A stretch of DNA of 44,995 nucleotides from Ferrimicrobium acidiphilum DSM 19497. Its GTDB lineage: Bacteria; Actinomycetota; Acidimicrobiia; Acidimicrobiales; Acidimicrobiaceae. The translations under genes and the position numbers were made by a program. Below are positions 17,823-27,565 of the stretch, piece by piece (the first letter of the stretch is position 1; each line of letters starts with the position of its first letter). The stretch spans positions 1-44,995 of the forward strand of contig NZ_JXUW01000026.1 of the NCBI RefSeq assembly GCF_000949255.1. The letters run 5' to 3'. The notes beneath the pieces are model-generated. The model searched no databases and was not told where the DNA came from. It was given only the letters and a program-made list of their open reading frames with translations.

Positions 17823-18898
17823 ATGAGTATTCGTGAGCGACTTTATCCACAAGAGCAGGAGTTATCCGTTCTCGTGCGTCACTGCTCCGATGCTCGCTAT
17901 GTCTGGAATCTAGCACTTGAACAACGCAACTCATGGAGACGCCGACGATCACAGAGGATCACCACCCATTCTCAAGATGCTAGAACTCGCTGAGGCTCGC
18001 AAGCTAACTTGGCTCAAAGAAGGCTCGTCCACAATTCAACAACAGGCTCTTCGAGACCTAAATCAAGCATTTCAAAACTGGTGGAAACGACCAGACCATT
18101 TCGGGCACCCCATTTGGCCTAAAGCCGGTATCAATGAAGGCTTTGTAATACGGGATCTGTCTATTCGACGGCTCAACCGCAAGTGGGGCCAGGCGTTCAT
18201 CCCTAAGTGTGGGTGGGTTAAGTTCCGCGTCACCTGTGAGTGGCGTGATATAGAGACAGCGTTGTCCGCACGAGTTACCAAAGATCGCGCCGGACGATGG
18301 TTTGTGAGCTTCACCCGTCTAGCTCCACAGATTGAACGCGAGCCTACCGGCGAGATAGTCGGCCTGGACATGGGTGTCACTCATACGGTGGCTACATCCA
18401 AGGGCAAGTTTCTCGATATGAAACTACTCACCAACCGAGAGCGCCAACCTAAGAGGCGACTACAACGCAAACTAGCTAGACAGACCAAAGGCTCCAACCG
18501 TCGCAATGCCACAAAGCTAGCTATCAGCAAAGGAGACCGATCAACGCAAAGACTGGATCGAGTGGACCACGACCTGATTGCCCTAGAGGATTTGGGGGTC
18601 AAGGGACATGACCCGTTCGACCACGGGCACGGTCAAGAACCCAGGCAAGAACGTTGCTCAGAAGTCCGGACTCAACAGGTCTATCCTCGAACAGGGCTGG
18701 GGTATGTTCCACAGACGGCTCACTGACAAAGCTATCAATGCCATAACCCCAATGCCATAACCCCAGTAGAAATTATCGCCATCAACCCCACATACACGAG
18801 CCTACGTTGTTCTAAGTGTGGTTAAAGGACGTGGAGGGACATCGCACGCTAACAAGCACCCAGACCCAGTGAAGCGCCAACCAGCCGAAGCTGCATGA
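17823..18898 (+). pseudogene. Decayed TnpB (IS200/IS605-type RNA-guided nuclease) gene
   Basis: Reading starts at the ATG at 17823 (MSIRERLYPQEQELSVLVRH, RYVWNLALEQRN), breaks near 17960-17990 and resumes in another frame (LKEGSSTIQQQALRDL onwards, about 18020). The RuvC-I segment IVGLDMGVTHTV is visible at about 18356. A further frame change lies near 18540. EDLGVKG (RuvC-II) is readable, and the zinc-ribbon region stops at RCSKCG with TAA, near 18825. A 14-base tandem duplication (AATGCCATAACCCC, 18737-18750 and 18751-18764) adds another disruption. No TnpA gene accompanies it. It is non-functional as read. Confidence 0.85.
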
Positions 18899-18908
18899 GC
18901 AGCCTAGG

Positions 18909-18940
18909 AAGCCCCGTTCGTAAGGGTGGAGGATGTCACT
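18909..18940 (+). repeat. Copy 2: TnpB-element right-end hairpin
   Basis: AAGCCCCGTTCGTAAGGGTG followed by GAGGATGTCACT. This matches the pattern of right ends of TnpB-encoding elements, where the guide RNA scaffold ends. It lies just beyond the TnpB pseudogene, where such an end is expected, so it probably marks the element's right boundary. Confidence 0.55.
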
Positions 18941-19017
18941 CAGAGCAAAGCTGTAACCCGAAAAGGTAAAGCAGGCAGGGCCAATCCGACCCACTGCGGC
19001 CACCTCTGAGCGCAGAT

Positions 19018-20241
19018 CTAATCATCCCAACTAAGTCTCGCTCGGGTCGCTCTGGCTAATCTCATACCGGCGGTCAATGCAAGCCAAGCGCCAAAAGAGC
19101 CTGGTTGCGGTCCAGAATACTGGGTTAGGTCGTTCCAAAACATCCCCCAGGCGCTCGCGATGCGCTCAGAGTGGCTGCCAGCGCGAACCAGCGACCGCAT
19201 AGCTAAATCAGCGACCTTGGGGTGGCCGAGCGCAATGCTCTGGGCAAGATAGCCGGTAGAGAGAAAGCCGCCGAAGTGTTCGTGGATCGCAGATCGATAG
19301 GCTGCCGCTCCGTCCGGACCAGATCGGTCGACCACCGAAGCGCATAACGAAGCGCTAACGAGTGCAGCTGCGATCCCCTCTCCCTGCAATGGATTGACGA
19401 GTCCAGCTGCATCCCCAACCAAATAGACGCCATCGGTAGCCACTCGAGTCCCGACGAGTCCCATTTTCAACCAGCCTCCCATCTCCTGGTGACCACCACC
19501 GAGCTTTACAACACCACGATCAACGAGATCCTGCTGATAACGATCCAATAGCTCCCGCGCTCCCTTTGCACGGCTACGGTCAGAGCCAACACCGATACCA
19601 ATACCAAGATTCAGCTGGTTGTCTCCCTGATCGAAGACCCATCCATACCCAGGGGTAGCAGCTGGGCCGTTCCTAAGCAGCAGGTCAACCCTATCGGCCT
19701 TGGCAGAACCTGGGACGTGGCGTCGCAACGCGAAACCGAGGAGGATCCGTCCCTGGTCGGTCATGTTCATAGAGCGCGCAACGCTTGAGTTTGCACCATC
19801 GGCCCCAATAACTACATCAAACTCATCGTTCTGATCGGAAATCCGCGCACGAAGTCGATTACCCAGTCTCGCAACCCCGCTGACTACTCCATTCCTAGCT
19901 ACGGCACCTTCAGAGAGAGCTTGCCTGTAGAGAAGGTCGTCAAAGTCGCGCCTGGGAATGGTCAAGCCAAATCCCCGATGACCAAGCCCAGGACGAGCTG
20001 GCATCAACATCTCACGCCCCTCGAATCCGAGCCACATCGACCCAATGTGGTGCCGATCAGCACCAAGATCGACCCCCACTCGCTCTAGCACCGCGAGAGC
20101 GAGTGGGCCAATCACATCTCCACAAGCCTTATCTCTAGGAAATTGGGCTCGATCTGCGAGCACTACGTCGTGTCCATCTCTAGCTAAAAGTATGCTCACT
20201 AGCGATCCCGCTGGCCCAGCTCCAGCTACGAGAATCCTCAC
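19018..20241 (-). CDS. Geranylgeranyl-reductase-family FAD-dependent oxidoreductase
   Basis: A 407-residue flavoprotein with an N-terminal dinucleotide fold GAGPAGSLVSILLARDG, the CGD motif (DKACGDVIGP) typical of the geranylgeranyl reductase family, the VVIGADGANSSVAR (DG) motif and the second FAD motif VYLVGDAAGLVNPLQGEGI. Members reduce isoprenoid double bonds (prenyl lipids, menaquinone side chains) or act as hydroxylases; the substrate is not deducible. The start is a GTG that overlaps the preceding gene's stop by four bases (GTGA), so the two are translationally coupled. Confidence 0.85.
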   Translation of the reverse strand: MRILVAGAGPAGSLVSILLARDGHDVVLADRAQFPRDKACGDVIGPLALAVLERVGVDLGADRHHIGSMWLGFEGREMLMPARPGLGHRGFGLTIPRRDFDDLLYRQALSEGAVARNGVVSGVARLGNRLRARISDQNDEFDVVIGADGANSSVARSMNMTDQGRILLGFALRRHVPGSAKADRVDLLLRNGPAATPGYGWVFDQGDNQLNLGIGIGVGSDRSRAKGARELLDRYQQDLVDRGVVKLGGGHQEMGGWLKMGLVGTRVATDGVYLVGDAAGLVNPLQGEGIAAALVSASLCASVVDRSGPDGAAAYRSAIHEHFGGFLSTGYLAQSIALGHPKVADLAMRSLVRAGSHSERIASAWGMFWNDLTQYSGPQPGSFGAWLALTAGMRLARATRARLSWDD

Positions 20242-20747
20242 GAGAAGCTGACCTGCAGGATCCGGAGTTGAAGTTCAGAAGCACTACTTTTGGCAGGATA
20301 GGGATCCTTTATGCCGACCTCCCAGTAGAACCCGTTGTTCCCTGCCTTTGAGGCCAGGATCACATCCTGACCCTTGGTGACGCTTGCATCATAAAGATGC
20401 CAGCCTGCATCCGGAAGTGATGCCTTAAAGAACGCGAGAACCTGTCGCGGCCGCATTTTAGACTGGTAAAGGATATAACCATCAAAATTAGCGCCCCCAG
20501 CATTTAGGTTTTCATAAGCCTTGGCGACCATGCCAACCGGAATGAGAACCGTCTCTGCAATGTTCTTGGGAATCTCGCCTGCTGGGCCCAGCTTCAGGAG
20601 CTGCGGCATCGCCGTCGTTGCCGACGTCGGAATAGGGATCTGCGCTGGCCTCTGACCCCCACTTGGAATCGCAGCCAATGTTCCGATACTCACAACAACG
20701 ATTGCACCGACTCCGACCGTCCAACCTATCACCCTACGTCTGTTCAC
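20238..20747 (-). CDS. Membrane-anchored hypothetical protein
   Basis: 169 residues, GTG start. One N-terminal hydrophobic segment (about residues 8-28, after the positive patch NRRR) suggests a signal anchor, followed by a Pro/Thr/Ser-rich linker and an extracytoplasmic domain of about 110 residues. That domain contains FDGYILYQSKMRPRQVLAFF and AGWHLYDASVTKGQDVILAS. The pattern (an element for pulling a pair of variables, then a beta-rich end) is reminiscent of small lipoprotein-like domains, but I do not recognise the family. It is the first gene of a two-gene unit with the geranylgeranyl-reductase-like enzyme. Confidence 0.7.
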   Translation of the reverse strand: MNRRRVIGWTVGVGAIVVVSIGTLAAIPSGGQRPAQIPIPTSATTAMPQLLKLGPAGEIPKNIAETVLIPVGMVAKAYENLNAGGANFDGYILYQSKMRPRQVLAFFKASLPDAGWHLYDASVTKGQDVILASKAGNNGFYWEVGIKDPYPAKSSASELQLRILQVSFS

Positions 20748-20829
20748 GCTCTATCTTGTTCCAATCTGAAGGACTTAGCCAACCCGATCGGTTCATATTG
20801 CTGACCCGATTAGTCTCCTATAGATTACT

Positions 20830-20903
20830 GGCGGTGTGGCCGAGTGGTTAGGCAGAGGCCTGCAAAGCCTTGCACAGCGGTTCGAATCCGCTCGCCGCCT
20901 CCA
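20830..20903 (+). tRNA. tRNA-Cys (anticodon GCA)
   Basis: Acceptor arm GGCGGTG pairs with CGCCGCC (one G-T pair). The D-arm sequence is GCCGAGTGGTTAGGC and the anticodon loop is CTGCAAA with anticodon GCA. The T-arm AGCGGTTCGAATCCGCT is intact. The discriminator is T, as expected for Cys, and CCA is encoded at 20901-20903. Confidence 0.95.
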
Positions 20904-20972
20904 GTTGTTCTGTTCATCAGCGTCCGCCCTCGCCAGAACGGATGCGGTCAATGAGCCTAGAACCTAACATCG

Positions 20973-22037
20973 CTAAGTGACGACCGCGAGCTCCACCGCC
21001 GAACCTAGTCTGAGCTTCGCCCGATACATGGCTCCATCTGCTCGCCGCAAGAGGTTGTCTACGCTCTCATGCGGATCACCAGTCACCGCAATCCCTACAC
21101 TCAAAGAGATATTGGCGGCGGCACCGGTTTCAAAACTCATAGAGTCATCCGCCGCGCGTAACAAACGCTCCCCAATCCGCACCGCATCGCTCGGTTCACC
21201 AAGATCCGGACAGATGATAACAAACTCGTCACCCCCGAGTCTCGCGAGCGAATCTGTAGGCCGGATATGACTCCTCATCGCGGCAGCCATCACCTTCAAG
21301 ACATGATCTCCAACGGCATGACCGAAGTGATCATTAATCTCTTTGAAGCCATCGAGATCGACAAAGAGCACGGCGAGCAGCTGCCCGGTACCCAACAGCT
21401 GCGCAACGGCTCGTTGTATGTATTCAACACACCAGGCACGATTTGGGAGACCAGTTAGCGAGTCGGTCATCGCGGCGCGCCGCAGCCCCAGGACTGCAGA
21501 TGCAAGTTGAGCAAGATGGCGAAGAAGACTTAGCTCATCGCTGGTGAACTCCCTCGGCTGAGAATCAAAGATCGCGACACTTCCGATGACAATCCCGTTG
21601 TCAACCAGCGGTTCTCCCGCATAGGCAGCAACCACATGGTCACGCACTAACGGATTGGCTCGATAGACCCGATGCGTCGCGGCATCGGCCACAACCAGGC
21701 TCCGTCCGGTATTGACGACTTCAGCACAAAAGGACTCTTCGTCAGGCACGCTAGTGGAACTTTCCCCTACTCCGATCTCGGCAGCATACGTTTGCTTGCC
21801 TGGAGTTACGATATTCACAACAGCTATAGGAACATGACAGCCAATTCCCAGCGATGCAACTATCGCATCAAAGTCCTTGTCTCCCAAATGACCTGACAGT
21901 TGAAGATTATCTACACCATTCAATCTCTCGACGTTCTCGACACCAGTCACCAGTCTTGTTGGCAACTGGGCAGAGTCGATGTATTCAGAACCACTTAACC
22001 GACAACTCATCGACGCACCACCACTTCGAGGGGACAT
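20973..22037 (-). CDS. Diguanylate cyclase with N-terminal GAF domain
   Basis: Synthesises c-di-GMP. About 354 residues from the ATG at 22035-22037, chosen because GGGG lies four bases upstream; an earlier start at 22076 adds 13 residues. Residues about 40-185 form a GAF domain (PIAVVNIVTPGKQTYAAEIG, VADAATHRVYRANPLV, AYAGEPLVDNGIVIGSVAIFD). The GGDEF domain follows: TDSLTGLPNR, VDLDGFKEINDHFGH, RLGGDEFVII, with an RPTD inhibitory site five residues before the signature. There is no membrane segment, so it is a cytosolic sensor. It is separated from tRNA-Cys by about 70 bp. Confidence 0.9.
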   Translation of the reverse strand: MSPRSGGASMSCRLSGSEYIDSAQLPTRLVTGVENVERLNGVDNLQLSGHLGDKDFDAIVASLGIGCHVPIAVVNIVTPGKQTYAAEIGVGESSTSVPDEESFCAEVVNTGRSLVVADAATHRVYRANPLVRDHVVAAYAGEPLVDNGIVIGSVAIFDSQPREFTSDELSLLRHLAQLASAVLGLRRAAMTDSLTGLPNRAWCVEYIQRAVAQLLGTGQLLAVLFVDLDGFKEINDHFGHAVGDHVLKVMAAAMRSHIRPTDSLARLGGDEFVIICPDLGEPSDAVRIGERLLRAADDSMSFETGAAANISLSVGIAVTGDPHESVDNLLRRADGAMYRAKLRLGSAVELAVVT

Positions 22038-22314
22038 AATCCCCAACTCGCCGACTCTACAAGCACCGTCAGCCAACTAACTTATCGGCATAACCGGATG
22101 AGCGCTGTAGGCAACAACCTCTACATCCTTAAGGTAATGTGCCAAATTCACGTACAATCCGCTATTCCATTTTTGGTGCTTGCCAGAGCTAGCGGGTGAA
22201 AAAGTCCAGATAATGGAGGTTACAACTCAGACGCGCATTTCGGTCATGCCAGCCGACGTGAACAGCCTCTCACTCCTCTGCATTTGCCTGCATAGAGGCG
22301 GCTCACGAAAGCAG

Positions 22315-23514
22315 CTAGGCAGCTGCAGTGCGCTGGAAGAGCGAGACGATCGCGGCAAGGCCAATGACAGCAGCGCCGGCACCAACAGCCCATGTCAATC
22401 CAAGATGTGAGTCAGCAATCTGGCCAGCTACGAGTGGTCCCAAACTCTGTCCAAGAGCGATAGCGACAGTTGCAACCCCCATGGCACCTGTCTGGAGCGA
22501 GGGCGGTAGCACCGCACGCGTCACGACCCCGAAGGCAGTCGAACAGCTCATCAATGCGAGTCCAAACAAAACTGCAGCCACTGACTCGACAAGCAGGGTG
22601 GTTGATACTAAAAAGAGGGCAGCCCCAAGCGCTCCGGAGAAGTAAATAAGCGCGGTTACACGCCCAGGGTGGCGGCCGGCAAGTGGCCGGTACCACACAA
22701 AGCCACTCACCACAGCCACGACTCCGAAGATGAGGTAGGAGATCACCACTCTTGAAGATGCGAGTCCCAGATGACCCATCAGTGCAACTTGAAAGGTCAG
22801 AAAGGCGAGGTAACCGAATCCAAATAGCCCATAGGCGATGAGCGCTGGAAGGAGCGCTTTGTAGTGGCCAAGGTGGCGTTCCCCAGACGATCGAACTGGA
22901 GGATCGGTTACCTGCAACGATGCATAGGTAGCTCCAACCATCGCCACAAGAGTTATAACCGCCAAGACTCCCCAGTCGAGACGCCACAAGGTGGCTGGGG
23001 ATCCATGAATTGAAGGGATAATCGCGCCACTGATCGCGGTTCCAAGACCAGCTCCACCGAAGTAGATGCCTAGTATGGCTGCCGCCCCAGTCCTTGTCAG
23101 CCCGACAGTGGCCTGCTGTGCAAGAGAGGACCCAACCACAAAGATCACCGCCCCGCAGAAACCAGAGACGAGTCGAAGAGTCAATAGCGGAACAAGGTGA
23201 GGACTCGCAGGGGTCAATGCAAGTGAGGCAACTATCCCACCGCCTGCTAGAACAAAAGAGCGTCGATTACCAAAACGATCAGTTATGCGGGTGACAAAGA
23301 TCGCTCCTGTAAGGTATCCGAGCGCATTCACTGTGTTCATCGCGCCGGCTGCAAAGTAGCTCCAATGGAGCGCCAGACGCATGGTTGGCAATAAGAGTGA
23401 GTATGCAAATCGAGCGAACCCAAGCGACGTCGCGGCTGCGAGTGACAGGCCAAAAGCCGTCAGAACAACCCTGATCTCAATACGCCGAAGACCGGCCTTT
23501 GGACGCTCCACCAA
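22315..23514 (-). CDS. MFS transporter, YbfB/YjiJ-like
   Basis: A 12-helix major facilitator of about 399 residues. The first segment reads SLGFARFAYSLLLPTMR and the next helix begins YFAAGAMNTVNALGYLTGA, both characteristic of the YbfB/YjiJ branch; motif A appears as DRFGNRRSF. The substrate is unknown. The coding frame opens with TTG GTG (23514, 23511). AAGGAG sits three bases before the TTG and six before the GTG, so GTG at 23511 is the likelier start. It is divergent from the copper genes, and no shared function is evident. Confidence 0.82.
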   Translation of the reverse strand: MVERPKAGLRRIEIRVVLTAFGLSLAAATSLGFARFAYSLLLPTMRLALHWSYFAAGAMNTVNALGYLTGAIFVTRITDRFGNRRSFVLAGGGIVASLALTPASPHLVPLLTLRLVSGFCGAVIFVVGSSLAQQATVGLTRTGAAAILGIYFGGAGLGTAISGAIIPSIHGSPATLWRLDWGVLAVITLVAMVGATYASLQVTDPPVRSSGERHLGHYKALLPALIAYGLFGFGYLAFLTFQVALMGHLGLASSRVVISYLIFGVVAVVSGFVWYRPLAGRHPGRVTALIYFSGALGAALFLVSTTLLVESVAAVLFGLALMSCSTAFGVVTRAVLPPSLQTGAMGVATVAIALGQSLGPLVAGQIADSHLGLTWAVGAGAAVIGLAAIVSLFQRTAAA

Positions 23515-23579
23515 CAGCTCCTTACATCCACCAACTACGGCAAGGATAGACTAGAAATAACAGAAAGTTGAGGTACCAG

Positions 23580-23783
23580 ATGATGCAATTTAGCGTGCCC
23601 ACCGTCAGTTGCCATCATTGCCAGCTGGCGATCCAGGGAGAGGTCAGCAAACTTCCAGGCGTGCAGTCCGTCGATGTCGATCTTGAGACCAAGACGGTGA
23701 AGGTCGAAGGAGATGACCTCGGGGTTGACGAGCTACTCGCTGCTATCGATGAGGCTGGTTACGATGCCAAGCTCATCAACTGA
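23580..23783 (+). CDS. copZ: Copper chaperone (HMA domain, CopZ-like)
   Basis: A 67-residue heavy-metal-associated domain, full length for CopZ. The metal site is SCHHC (CxxC with two intervening histidines, an uncommon filling), followed by the IQGEVSKLPGVQSVDVDLETKTV pattern, which is the babbab fold core. TGAGG lies six bases before the ATG at 23580. It should carry Cu(I) to the ATPase encoded by the overlapping next gene. Confidence 0.88.
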   Translation: MMQFSVPTVSCHHCQLAIQGEVSKLPGVQSVDVDLETKTVKVEGDDLGVDELLAAIDEAGYDAKLIN

Positions 23784-25842
23784 ACAGATCGACCTTGATC
23801 TCTTCGGGATGACCTGCACGAGTTGTGCATCTCGAATCGAACGCAAGCTAAACCGCCTACCTGGCGCAAATGCGACGGTTAACTATGCACTCGAAGAGGC
23901 AACTATTAGTTATGATCCAAACGCACTCGACATCGATAACATCGTCGATGCCGTTAGGCAGGCTGGCTACGACGCAGTCAAGAAAGACAAAGCAGGGCCA
24001 ACACCGAAAACTCACCACCCAACTTGGCCGCTCGCAATCAGTGCAGCTCTGAGCGCGATACTACTAGGTAGTGATCTATCGATCTGGTCAATCTCCAGAC
24101 CGATAGCATTCCTCCTTGCGGCCGTAGTCGTCCTCTTGGTCGGACGAGACTTTTTGGTCACCGCTATACGCGATCTTGGCCACTTAACAGGAGGCATGGA
24201 CTCTCTCGTTTCATTGGGGTTCGTAACTGCATTTGTGTGGTCAACGGCTGTCACTTTTGCCGGCCTTGGACACGAACCGATCTTCTTTGATGCAGCAGCG
24301 ATCGTTCCGACGGTGATCTATCTCGGACGATGGATCGAGGATCGGGCCAAAACGGTTGCGAGATCCGATCTCAACGATCTGCAAGCGCAGATACTTGGTG
24401 ATGTCATGATCAAACGTCAAGGTGTCGAGATGATCGTCCCAGCGAGTGAGATTCTACGTGAGGACGTTGTGACAGTGCGCCCGGGTCAAGTAGTCCCAAC
24501 CGATATAACGGTCACCATCGGAGAATCAACGGTTGATACTGCGATCATCACGGGAGAATCCGACCCTACCCCAGTAGCACCTGGGATCAACGTACTGGCA
24601 GGGTCCTTGAACCGAGACCAGCTTCTCGAGGGAGTTGCGACCACCAGTGCTCAGCGCAGCTTCCTCTCACAGCTCACCCTACAGGTGGCTCAAGCACAGG
24701 CCAGGAAGGCCAATCTTGAGCGTATAAGTGATCGTATCTCCAGGGTATTCGTGCCGATCGTGATTTTGATAGCAATCGCTACTTTCTTGGCCTGGCTAGC
24801 CGAAGGGTCTGCGACTAGGGCATTGGTGGCAGCAATAGCCGTTCTCGTTGTCGCATGTCCGTGCTCCCTCGGTCTCGCCACACCAATAGCATTCCTTGTC
24901 GCCACCTCTAGAGCTGCCAGATCTGGTATCCTGATCCAAAGTCCTACCGTCCTCGAGCAGGTACCAAAAATCGACACCGTTTTCCTCGATAAGACCGGCA
25001 CGCTTACCGATGCAACCTTGTCATTCGATCATCTACCAGCTCAACTGTCACCCATCGAACGCGAACGCATCGCCGCTATAGCCCAGGCTTCAACACATCC
25101 AGTAGCACGCGCTCTTGGCACGTTATCGACCACCCAGCTAAGCGTGGAGGCCGTGAAGGAACTCCCGGGTTCCGGCATGGTCGGGACAGTAGATGGCCAC
25201 ACGATCACCATAGCAACACCTCAGTTCTTCAATATCCAAACAAGCGACGGACCAAGAACAGTCGCGTGTCAGATCGACGATCAGCCTCCCATGATATTTA
25301 CCCTACGTGAGACCCTAAGAGACGGTGCTACCGACCTTGTGCAAGCGCTGCGAGACAACGGAATCCAGATCGTCATGTTGACTGGAGATCGGCTTAACAA
25401 TGCGGAGCCACTAGCAAGAGCGTTAGGGATAGACACAATCCGCGCCAATGTACAACCGGCAGAAAAGTCTGCAGCAATCCGAGACGCCCAGGCTCTCGGG
25501 AAACGTGTAGCAATGGTAGGAGACGGCATCAACGATGCAGCTGCTCTCGCTCAGGCCGATCTAGGTATTGCACTCGCTGGCGGTACCGACATCGCAAAGG
25601 CCAGCGCTGACATCACGATCCTCGGTGACGACATTCTAAAGGTTCCTGGCGCTATTGGTTTAGCTCGTGCCACACTTCGTAACATTCATCAAAACTTTGC
25701 ATGGGCCATCGGATACAATGTCGTCGCCATTACTTTGGCAGCAGTTGGCATCTTGAATCCCATGCTCGCGGCAGCACTGATGGCGAGTTCATCCCTGATC
25801 GTGGTAACCAACGCTCTGCGGCTCAGAAGATGGCATCTTTGA
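23764..25842 (+). CDS. copA: Copper-translocating P1B-type ATPase
   Basis: A membrane ATPase of about 692 residues that exports Cu(I). One N-terminal HMA domain (GMTCTSCASRIE), then eight transmembrane segments. The intramembrane metal motif is CPCSLGLATP, where CPCALGLATP is usual. The phosphorylation site is DKTGTLT, the actuator loop ITGESDP, the HP motif STHPVARAL and the hinge GDGINDAAALAQAD. YNVVAI in helix 7 and MASSS in helix 8 suit P1B-1 copper pumps. The ATG at 23764 lies inside copZ, 20 bases before its end, implying coupled translation. No copper-responsive regulator gene is adjacent. Confidence 0.9.
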   Translation: MPSSSTEQIDLDLFGMTCTSCASRIERKLNRLPGANATVNYALEEATISYDPNALDIDNIVDAVRQAGYDAVKKDKAGPTPKTHHPTWPLAISAALSAILLGSDLSIWSISRPIAFLLAAVVVLLVGRDFLVTAIRDLGHLTGGMDSLVSLGFVTAFVWSTAVTFAGLGHEPIFFDAAAIVPTVIYLGRWIEDRAKTVARSDLNDLQAQILGDVMIKRQGVEMIVPASEILREDVVTVRPGQVVPTDITVTIGESTVDTAIITGESDPTPVAPGINVLAGSLNRDQLLEGVATTSAQRSFLSQLTLQVAQAQARKANLERISDRISRVFVPIVILIAIATFLAWLAEGSATRALVAAIAVLVVACPCSLGLATPIAFLVATSRAARSGILIQSPTVLEQVPKIDTVFLDKTGTLTDATLSFDHLPAQLSPIERERIAAIAQASTHPVARALGTLSTTQLSVEAVKELPGSGMVGTVDGHTITIATPQFFNIQTSDGPRTVACQIDDQPPMIFTLRETLRDGATDLVQALRDNGIQIVMLTGDRLNNAEPLARALGIDTIRANVQPAEKSAAIRDAQALGKRVAMVGDGINDAAALAQADLGIALAGGTDIAKASADITILGDDILKVPGAIGLARATLRNIHQNFAWAIGYNVVAITLAAVGILNPMLAAALMASSSLIVVTNALRLRRWHL

Positions 25843-26078
25843 ACAAACGTTCGATCTCATCCATAAGTGCTAAACCACAACTGTCTGTCTAACTAAGCCG
25901 TACGACGTCGAGTTCATCCTCGCTACCATCTATCGAGTCAATGAAGCAACACGCGGGGATGCGCCAACAGCAGGTCTGTACTAGATCCACCGCCCTGAGC
26001 GTGGACCCCCATATTTTGCTGTATAAATCGTCGCGACCGACTTGCCAGATGTGACCTAAGCCACTAGGATTTAGCCCC

Positions 26079-26507
26079 ATGAGCAAACGTACACTCGACC
26101 TGAAACTACTGTCTTTCACCTCGATTGTTGCTCTACTCATTGAATTCATCTTCGGAACGGCGAATGTATTGTACGTCACAATTGCGCCACGCAATCCCTG
26201 GGGTGCCTCTCATCCCATCGCCGTGCTCTACATCCACGTCATTATCGGACTGGCCCTTCTGATCAACGGCATCATGATGATCAACGCCTCTCTCGAGCAG
26301 CCAGAGGCCGGTGCACTTGGCCATACGATCGTAGGTGTGGCAGGTATTATTATTGCAATTGCCGCTGGACTCGCTTTTGTCAACGGAGGCGGACGTTCAA
26401 ACCTACTCTCGCTGATTATGGCACTCGGATTCACGCTTGCCCTATTTGCATATGCATTTCTTCTCTACCACCTCAGCCGGACTAGCCCAAAGCAAACTGA
26501 CGCATAG
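26079..26507 (+). CDS. Four-helix membrane protein of unknown function
   Basis: 142 residues with four hydrophobic segments (about 10-32, 48-70, 82-102 and 110-132) separated by short loops, and a polar C-terminal tail. The composition (Ile, Ala, Gly, Leu rich) marks a small integral membrane protein. I recognise no catalytic motif. It stands alone between the copper ATPase and an apparently non-coding stretch. Confidence 0.7.
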   Translation: MSKRTLDLKLLSFTSIVALLIEFIFGTANVLYVTIAPRNPWGASHPIAVLYIHVIIGLALLINGIMMINASLEQPEAGALGHTIVGVAGIIIAIAAGLAFVNGGGRSNLLSLIMALGFTLALFAYAFLLYHLSRTSPKQTDA

Positions 26508-27081
26508 CGGAGCAGGATCTCTCCGAGCTGCCCGATCGTCTGGCTGACGCCGATCTCCACCTACGACCCACTCCGACAACCCGGGAACGCCACGGAAATG
26601 ATTGAAGTGCACTCAACCTATCCACGGCTCTGCGAATCGCATAGTTCTCGTTGCATGATGTTTATCGAATATCGTGCGTGTCGCACATCGCAATGTTACT
26701 GGAACAGTAATCGCACATCCTCGATCCACGGTGGAAATGAACCGACACTGCAAGTAACCCAAAGTTTCATCCAGATCTGTTAACGACCGTTAGCACCAAC
26801 TAGTCGGCCCGGAAGTGGAAATACTTGTCTGAATCTGCTCTACTGGCGCATTATACCAATGGCAGAGGGCGCAGTTGTGCTACAAGAACCCACAACAACA
26901 TGCTCAGAAAACCCTACCGATAGATCCTCTGCCGCACCCAGAGTACACATCGGGCTCCGAAATCTTTATTATCGAGCTGAAGTGCGCCGAGCTTCGACAA
27001 AAATAGCTGTTCATGGAGCTCGAATCTAGGAATCCTAGAACAAGCAGTACAGAACCGACATACTTTGACGGTGTCAAGCGG
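26508..27081. other. Long intergenic region, no gene seen
   Basis: About 570 bases without a persuasive reading frame on either strand, no repeats that I could detect, and no tRNA-like or CRISPR structure. It ends at tRNA-Val. Confidence 0.5.
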
Positions 27082-27154
27082 TGGGCCGTAGAGGACTCGA
27101 ACCTCTGACCCCTTGCGCGTCATGCAAGTGCGCTACCAGCTGCGCCAACGGCCC
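27082..27154 (-). tRNA. tRNA-Val (anticodon GAC)
   Basis: On the minus strand the acceptor arm GGGCCGT pairs with ACGGCCC. The D-arm is GCGCAGCTGGTAGCGC, the anticodon stem CTTGC/GCAAG encloses ATGACGC with anticodon GAC, and the T-arm AGAGGTTCGAGTCCTCT is intact. The discriminator is A. The following bases are CCG, so CCA is not encoded. Confidence 0.94.
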
Positions 27155-27565
27155 GTGCGCTACACTCTATAGCCTTTGGCGCCTCAATCGGGCCATCAGA
27201 CCCTCCACACTCAAACAATCGAGACCTTATTTGGAAGGATGCAACCGAAGACGGCACAGCGAGCGAGCACGATCAGGGTGGGCCTATATTGGCGCGTCCA
27301 CAACACGCCTCTCAAGAGCTGGGCGAAAATGACTCATAATTCAAATGCTGCATAGCATCATGGAATGCGGTAGCTTGTGGCAGGGCATGCTAATCACTCA
27401 GTGGCCGATCCACAATGGCGACAGATCTTGTGAGATCGGAACATCCGAGTGCTGCACACGCATAGACGACGGCTTGAGTTGTTATAGCTGAACGGCAACT
27501 GCAGCGGCGCTGGGTACCCCGCCATCGACCGGCAAGAACGATCTGGTCGTCTCTGAACGTCGCAA
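27155..27565. other. Intergenic region upstream of TnpB-end relic, no supported gene
   Basis: About 410 bases. A minus-strand frame at 27390-27629 stays open but runs through the IS-end hairpin and lacks a ribosome binding site. Its cysteine-rich sequence (RRCSCRSA, ALGCSDL) did not match a family I know. I see no other feature. Confidence 0.4.

Noticed and set aside
22180-22410. Plus-strand frame between the GAF-GGDEF gene and the YbfB-like MFS gene
   Set aside because: It runs into the antisense of the MFS gene, with no motif and a composition unlike the neighbours.
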